This document shows, in pieces, positions 23,564 to 26,182 of a stretch of 26,182 nt of DNA. Position numbers and translations under genes: made by a program. Below the pieces are notes generated by a model that saw nothing but the letters and a program-made list of their open reading frames with translations, ran no database searches and had not been told where the DNA came from. Every line of letters starts with the position of its first letter. Positions within the stretch are counted from its first letter, which is position 1. The stretch spans positions 1 to 26,182 of the forward strand of contig CAJMLQ010000031.1 of assembly GCA_905214265.1 (NCBI GenBank), given 5' to 3'. The stretch comes from an uncultured bacterium (lineage in GTDB: Bacteria; Bacillota; Clostridia; Oscillospirales; Ruminococcaceae).

Positions 23564-23598
23564 AAAAGCGGCGGGCCTTGTCTGGATCCGCCGCTTTT
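23564..23598. terminator. Bidirectional terminator between convergent genes
   Basis: AAAAGCGGCGG (23564-23574) pairs with CCGCCGCTTTT (23588-23598) around a 13-base loop. The plus side is followed by GCTATTTGCTTTTTT and the minus side by a TTTTTTAAATC run, so it can work in both directions. Confidence 0.88.
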
Positions 23599-23599
23599 G

Positions 23600-24883
23600 C
23601 TATTTGCTTTTTTCCGGTAGTTCTCTGTCTTTGTCCAGCGGAAGAACGGTAATCAGCACCTGCTTGACTCGCTGATCCTCCACCTCCTGGACGGTAACCT
23701 GGAGCGGGCCATCCCGGAACTGCTCTCCCGGCTCCGGAACCTTGTCCAGCTGCTCCATTACCCAACCGCTGACGTTCTGGTAATCCTCTTCGTGAAGGCG
23801 CGCATCCGGGAAAAGCTCTGCAAACAGATCCGAGACTTTCATATCCCCGCTGACTAGGCAGCTTCCATCCGGCTGGCGAGTCAGTTCCGAAACGATTTCC
23901 TCATCCTCGTCCCAGATTTCGCCGACCAGTTCCTCCACGATATCCTCCACCGTGATGATGCCCAGGGTACCGCCGAACTGATCCGTTACCACTGCCATCT
24001 GGGTCTTGCTCTTCTGGAAGTCCTTCAGCAGCTCGGAAATCCGCTTTTTCGGCGGGACAAAGAGAACCTCCTGGACGATACTTTTTAAAGGAAAATCCGG
24101 GTGTCTGGTATATTCCCGGAAAAAATCCTTGTCATTAATGATGCCGATGATGTTGTCGATAGTCTTGTCATAGACCGGAATACGAGCAAATCGCTCGGTA
24201 AGCAGAACATTTTTGACGGTTTCTACCGGTTCCCGGATATCGACGGCGACAACATCCACCCGGTGGGTGATGATTTCACTGACCGTGATGTCGGTGAATT
24301 CCATGGCCGACTGGAGAAGCTCACTTTCATGTTCCTCTAAAACACCTTCGTCCTCGATTTCCTCGATCATGTACTTCAGCTCTTCCTCCGTCATGCTCGG
24401 GGCATTTTCTTTGGAGCGGAACGGCTTCATCACCAGGGCCTTGAACTGCACAAAAAGCCAAACCAGCGGCTTTAGAACGGCCATGATCCCCCATAGAACG
24501 GAAGCCACCTTCAGTGAGAAGGATTCTGCGTATTCCTTGGCGATGCTCTTGGGGAGTATTTCGCCGAAAGTCAGCACGAGAAGCGTCATGACAATGGTGG
24601 AAAGAGTAGGACCCAGGCTTCCACCGAAAAGCGTCGTAAAAACGACGGTGGCGATGGCCGTGGCCGCAATGTTGACGATGTTGTTGCCGATAAGAATCGC
24701 GGAAAGCGCATCATCAAACCGCTCGATCACCTCCAGGGCCCGGCTGGCCCGGCGGTCTCCGTTTTCCGCTCGAAACCGGAGACGGATCCGGCTGACAGTG
24801 GAAAACGCGGTTTCCGTCGCGGAAAAAAAGGCGGAACCCGCGATCAAAAGCACGAGAACGACATATAAGAGAGGGTTTACCAA
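23600..24883 (-). CDS. CNNM/CorC (hemolysin C-like) membrane protein
   Basis: A 427-residue protein of the UPF0053/HlyC-CorC family. It has a DUF21 (CNNM) membrane domain with about three or four hydrophobic segments (roughly residues 4-25, 60-85, 92-110 and 125-150; SATETAFSTVSRIRLR at the start, FGEILPKSIAKEY), then a pair of CBS domains (about 200-330, with ITHRVDVVAVDIREP and AVVTDQFGGTLGIITVEDIVEELVGEI), and a C-terminal CorC_HlyC domain (about 345-420). Relatives move or sense Mg2+; the hemolysin name is historic and misleading. The start is a TTG at 24883 with AAAGGA 10 bases upstream; I see no better start. It lies 29 bases downstream of recN and ends at a bidirectional terminator. 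Confidence 0.9.
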   Translation of the reverse strand: MVNPLLYVVLVLLIAGSAFFSATETAFSTVSRIRLRFRAENGDRRASRALEVIERFDDALSAILIGNNIVNIAATAIATVVFTTLFGGSLGPTLSTIVMTLLVLTFGEILPKSIAKEYAESFSLKVASVLWGIMAVLKPLVWLFVQFKALVMKPFRSKENAPSMTEEELKYMIEEIEDEGVLEEHESELLQSAMEFTDITVSEIITHRVDVVAVDIREPVETVKNVLLTERFARIPVYDKTIDNIIGIINDKDFFREYTRHPDFPLKSIVQEVLFVPPKKRISELLKDFQKSKTQMAVVTDQFGGTLGIITVEDIVEELVGEIWDEDEEIVSELTRQPDGSCLVSGDMKVSDLFAELFPDARLHEEDYQNVSGWVMEQLDKVPEPGEQFRDGPLQVTVQEVEDQRVKQVLITVLPLDKDRELPEKSK

Positions 24884-24912
24884 ATCCTGTACATCCTTTC
24901 AAAACCGGTAAT

Positions 24913-26182
24913 CTAGCAAGCGCCGCTGTCGCGGAGCATGCTTCTCGCCGTCTGCCGCATCAGATCGCTGACTGCATCCGTGGACATGATGCGGGCAATC
25001 TCCTCTACCCGGCCGTCCAGGTCCAGAGGGAGCACCTGGGTACGGGTACGGCCGCCGACGCTTTCCTTCCGGATCAGGAACTGCGCATCTCCCAGCGCGG
25101 CAATCTGCGCCGAGTGGGTCACACAGAGGACCTGCCGGGCGGCGGCGACTTCCCGGAGCTTCCGGCCAATTTTCTGGGCCGCTTTGCCGCTGACACCGGT
25201 ATCGATCTCATCAAAAATCAGGGTTCCGATGTCATCTTTATCCGCCAGAGCACTTTTGATGGCCAGCATGATCCGGGACAACTCGCCACCGGAGGCGATC
25301 TTTGCGATGGGCTTCGGCGGCTCGCCTAGGTTGGCTGAGATCAGCAGTTCCACTGCGGCATCGCCGCTGCTCCCCAACTTGACTGGGGTGAAGCGGGCCT
25401 CCATCCGGAGGTTCGGCATCTCCAAAAAGCGGGCCTCCTCCGCTACCCGCTCCGTAAAGCGGCGGGCAGCCTCCCGACGGTGCTCGGTCAGCGTCTTGGC
25501 CAGGACTGCCGTCTCCTTTTTTAAAGACAGAGCACGGGCGTTGAGCCGCCGGATCTCCTCCTCAGAAGAGCGCAGCTCCGAAAGTTCCCGCTTGGCGTCC
25601 TCCAGATAGTCGAGAATTTCCGAGACCGTTCCGCCGTATTTCAGCTTCAGCGTATGGAGCTCGCTGAGTTTTGCCTCAACCTGATCCGCCTCCTGCTGAT
25701 CGTAATCCAAAGTAGAGAGCTGATCATGCAGGCTGGACGCCCATTCGGACACTTCGATGGAGAGTCCTTCCAGCGCTTCAGCGGCCGGGAAAAACTCTGG
25801 AAAGTCGGAAAGGCTCTGAATCCCGTCCCGGGCGGAGACGATGAGATCCACAGCTCCGGGGCTGTCCTCGTCGGCCCCCAGGAGAGCGGAGCAGGCTTCC
25901 CCCAAAGTTCTGGCAAGGCGCTCCACGCTCTGGAAACGCCTGGATTTTTCCAAAAGCCGCTCCTCCAGGCCGGGACTCAGACGGGCGGCACTGATCTCCT
26001 CAATCTGAAACTTCAAAAGCTCAGTCCGGCGGCTGCGGGCCGCTTCATCGCTGGAGACTGATCGCAGCTTCCGAACTGCTGCGGAAAGCTCCCGGAATTT
26101 CGCGTGATACGCCTCCCGCTCTTCGTTCAGACCGCCGTAGTTATCCAGAATGACCACATGACGTTCCGGGGAAAGCAGAATC
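24913..26182 (-). CDS. recN: DNA repair protein RecN, N-terminus cut by window edge
   Basis: The C-terminal 422 residues of RecN, an SMC-like ATPase that gathers broken DNA ends during recombinational repair. The frame is open to the right edge and reads LLSPERHVVILDNYGG there, a normal internal RecN segment; about 135 residues including Walker A are outside the window. Visible are two heptad-rich coiled-coil arms (around the EERLLEKSRRFQSVERLART and LKKETAVLAKTL segments), the ABC signature KIASGGELSRIMLAIKSAL, Walker B TLIFDEIDTGVSG, and the H-loop VTHSAQIAALGD. A GTG at 26157 is only an internal codon. In Firmicutes recN usually follows argR; that would lie beyond the edge. The CorC/HlyC gene follows closely and is probably co-transcribed. 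Confidence 0.96.
   Translation of the reverse strand, partial: ILLSPERHVVILDNYGGLNEEREAYHAKFRELSAAVRKLRSVSSDEAARSRRTELLKFQIEEISAARLSPGLEERLLEKSRRFQSVERLARTLGEACSALLGADEDSPGAVDLIVSARDGIQSLSDFPEFFPAAEALEGLSIEVSEWASSLHDQLSTLDYDQQEADQVEAKLSELHTLKLKYGGTVSEILDYLEDAKRELSELRSSEEEIRRLNARALSLKKETAVLAKTLTEHRREAARRFTERVAEEARFLEMPNLRMEARFTPVKLGSSGDAAVELLISANLGEPPKPIAKIASGGELSRIMLAIKSALADKDDIGTLIFDEIDTGVSGKAAQKIGRKLREVAAARQVLCVTHSAQIAALGDAQFLIRKESVGGRTRTQVLPLDLDGRVEEIARIMSTDAVSDLMRQTARSMLRDSGAC

Noticed and set aside
1..26182. CRISPR arrays, insertion sequences, tRNA genes or attachment sites
   Set aside because: No regularly spaced direct repeats, transposase or integrase motifs, tRNA cloverleaf or flanking direct repeats were noticed on reading the window.

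Overview
The window looks like a chromosomal segment of a moderately GC-rich Gram-positive anaerobe of the class Clostridia, most likely of the Oscillospiraceae/Ruminococcaceae type. The evidence is the gene order yicC-remA-gmk-rpoZ-priA, a T-box leader, a zinc-type methionyl-tRNA synthetase with a C-terminal tRNA-binding domain, a CorC/HlyC protein directly downstream of recN, and strong AGGAGG-type ribosome binding sites. The taxonomic placement is inference from gene content only. I see no tRNA, rRNA, insertion sequence, CRISPR array or prophage gene.

Layout. On the minus strand, 1-3577 is a housekeeping operon: yicC, remA, gmk, rpoZ and the N-terminal two thirds of priA, which runs off the left edge. 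A divergent promoter region (3578-3825) also drives a plus-strand gene (3826-7017) that fuses an endonuclease Q-like PHP nuclease to a UvrD/Rep-type helicase. A hairpin separates it from a convergent DUF1015 gene (7111-8367). A second divergent promoter pair serves that gene and a thioredoxin reductase gene (8528-9427), which is followed by a 73-residue protein and a terminator. A cardiolipin synthase follows (9945-11462).

At 11494-11806 there is a near-consensus promoter and a T-box riboswitch whose features best fit tRNA-Met. It now reads into the C-terminal part of an acetyltransferase that lacks its N-terminus, then a GyrI-like protein, a MazG-like protein, metG and tatD, closely spaced and all in one direction. 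The likely target, metG, therefore lies about 1.3 kb downstream of its leader. After a terminator come a promoter and a two-gene DNA-metabolism pair (radical SAM protein plus DUF4130/TIGR03915 protein, 16176-18415).

The second protein of this pair runs about 68 residues past the family's usual end, antisense through the 3' end of a convergent membrane-protein gene (18258-18749). On the minus strand, 21112-18884 forms a compact AraC regulator - dCMP deaminase - AAA ATPase operon with its own promoter and terminator. A DEAD-box RNA helicase with a DbpA-type RNA-binding domain follows (21242-22909), again with a clear promoter and terminator. A small PF06541 membrane protein lies on the plus strand (23162-23563). 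The right edge holds a CorC/HlyC-type membrane protein and the C-terminal three quarters of recN.

Shared themes are DNA repair and nucleotide quality control: priA, recN, the EndoQ-helicase fusion, the radical SAM/DUF4130 pair, dCMP deaminase, the MazG-like protein and tatD. Most are ordinary chromosomal genes. The two most notable points are the EndoQ-UvrD fusion and the T-box leader separated from metG by a three-gene segment whose first gene is decapitated at the junction.
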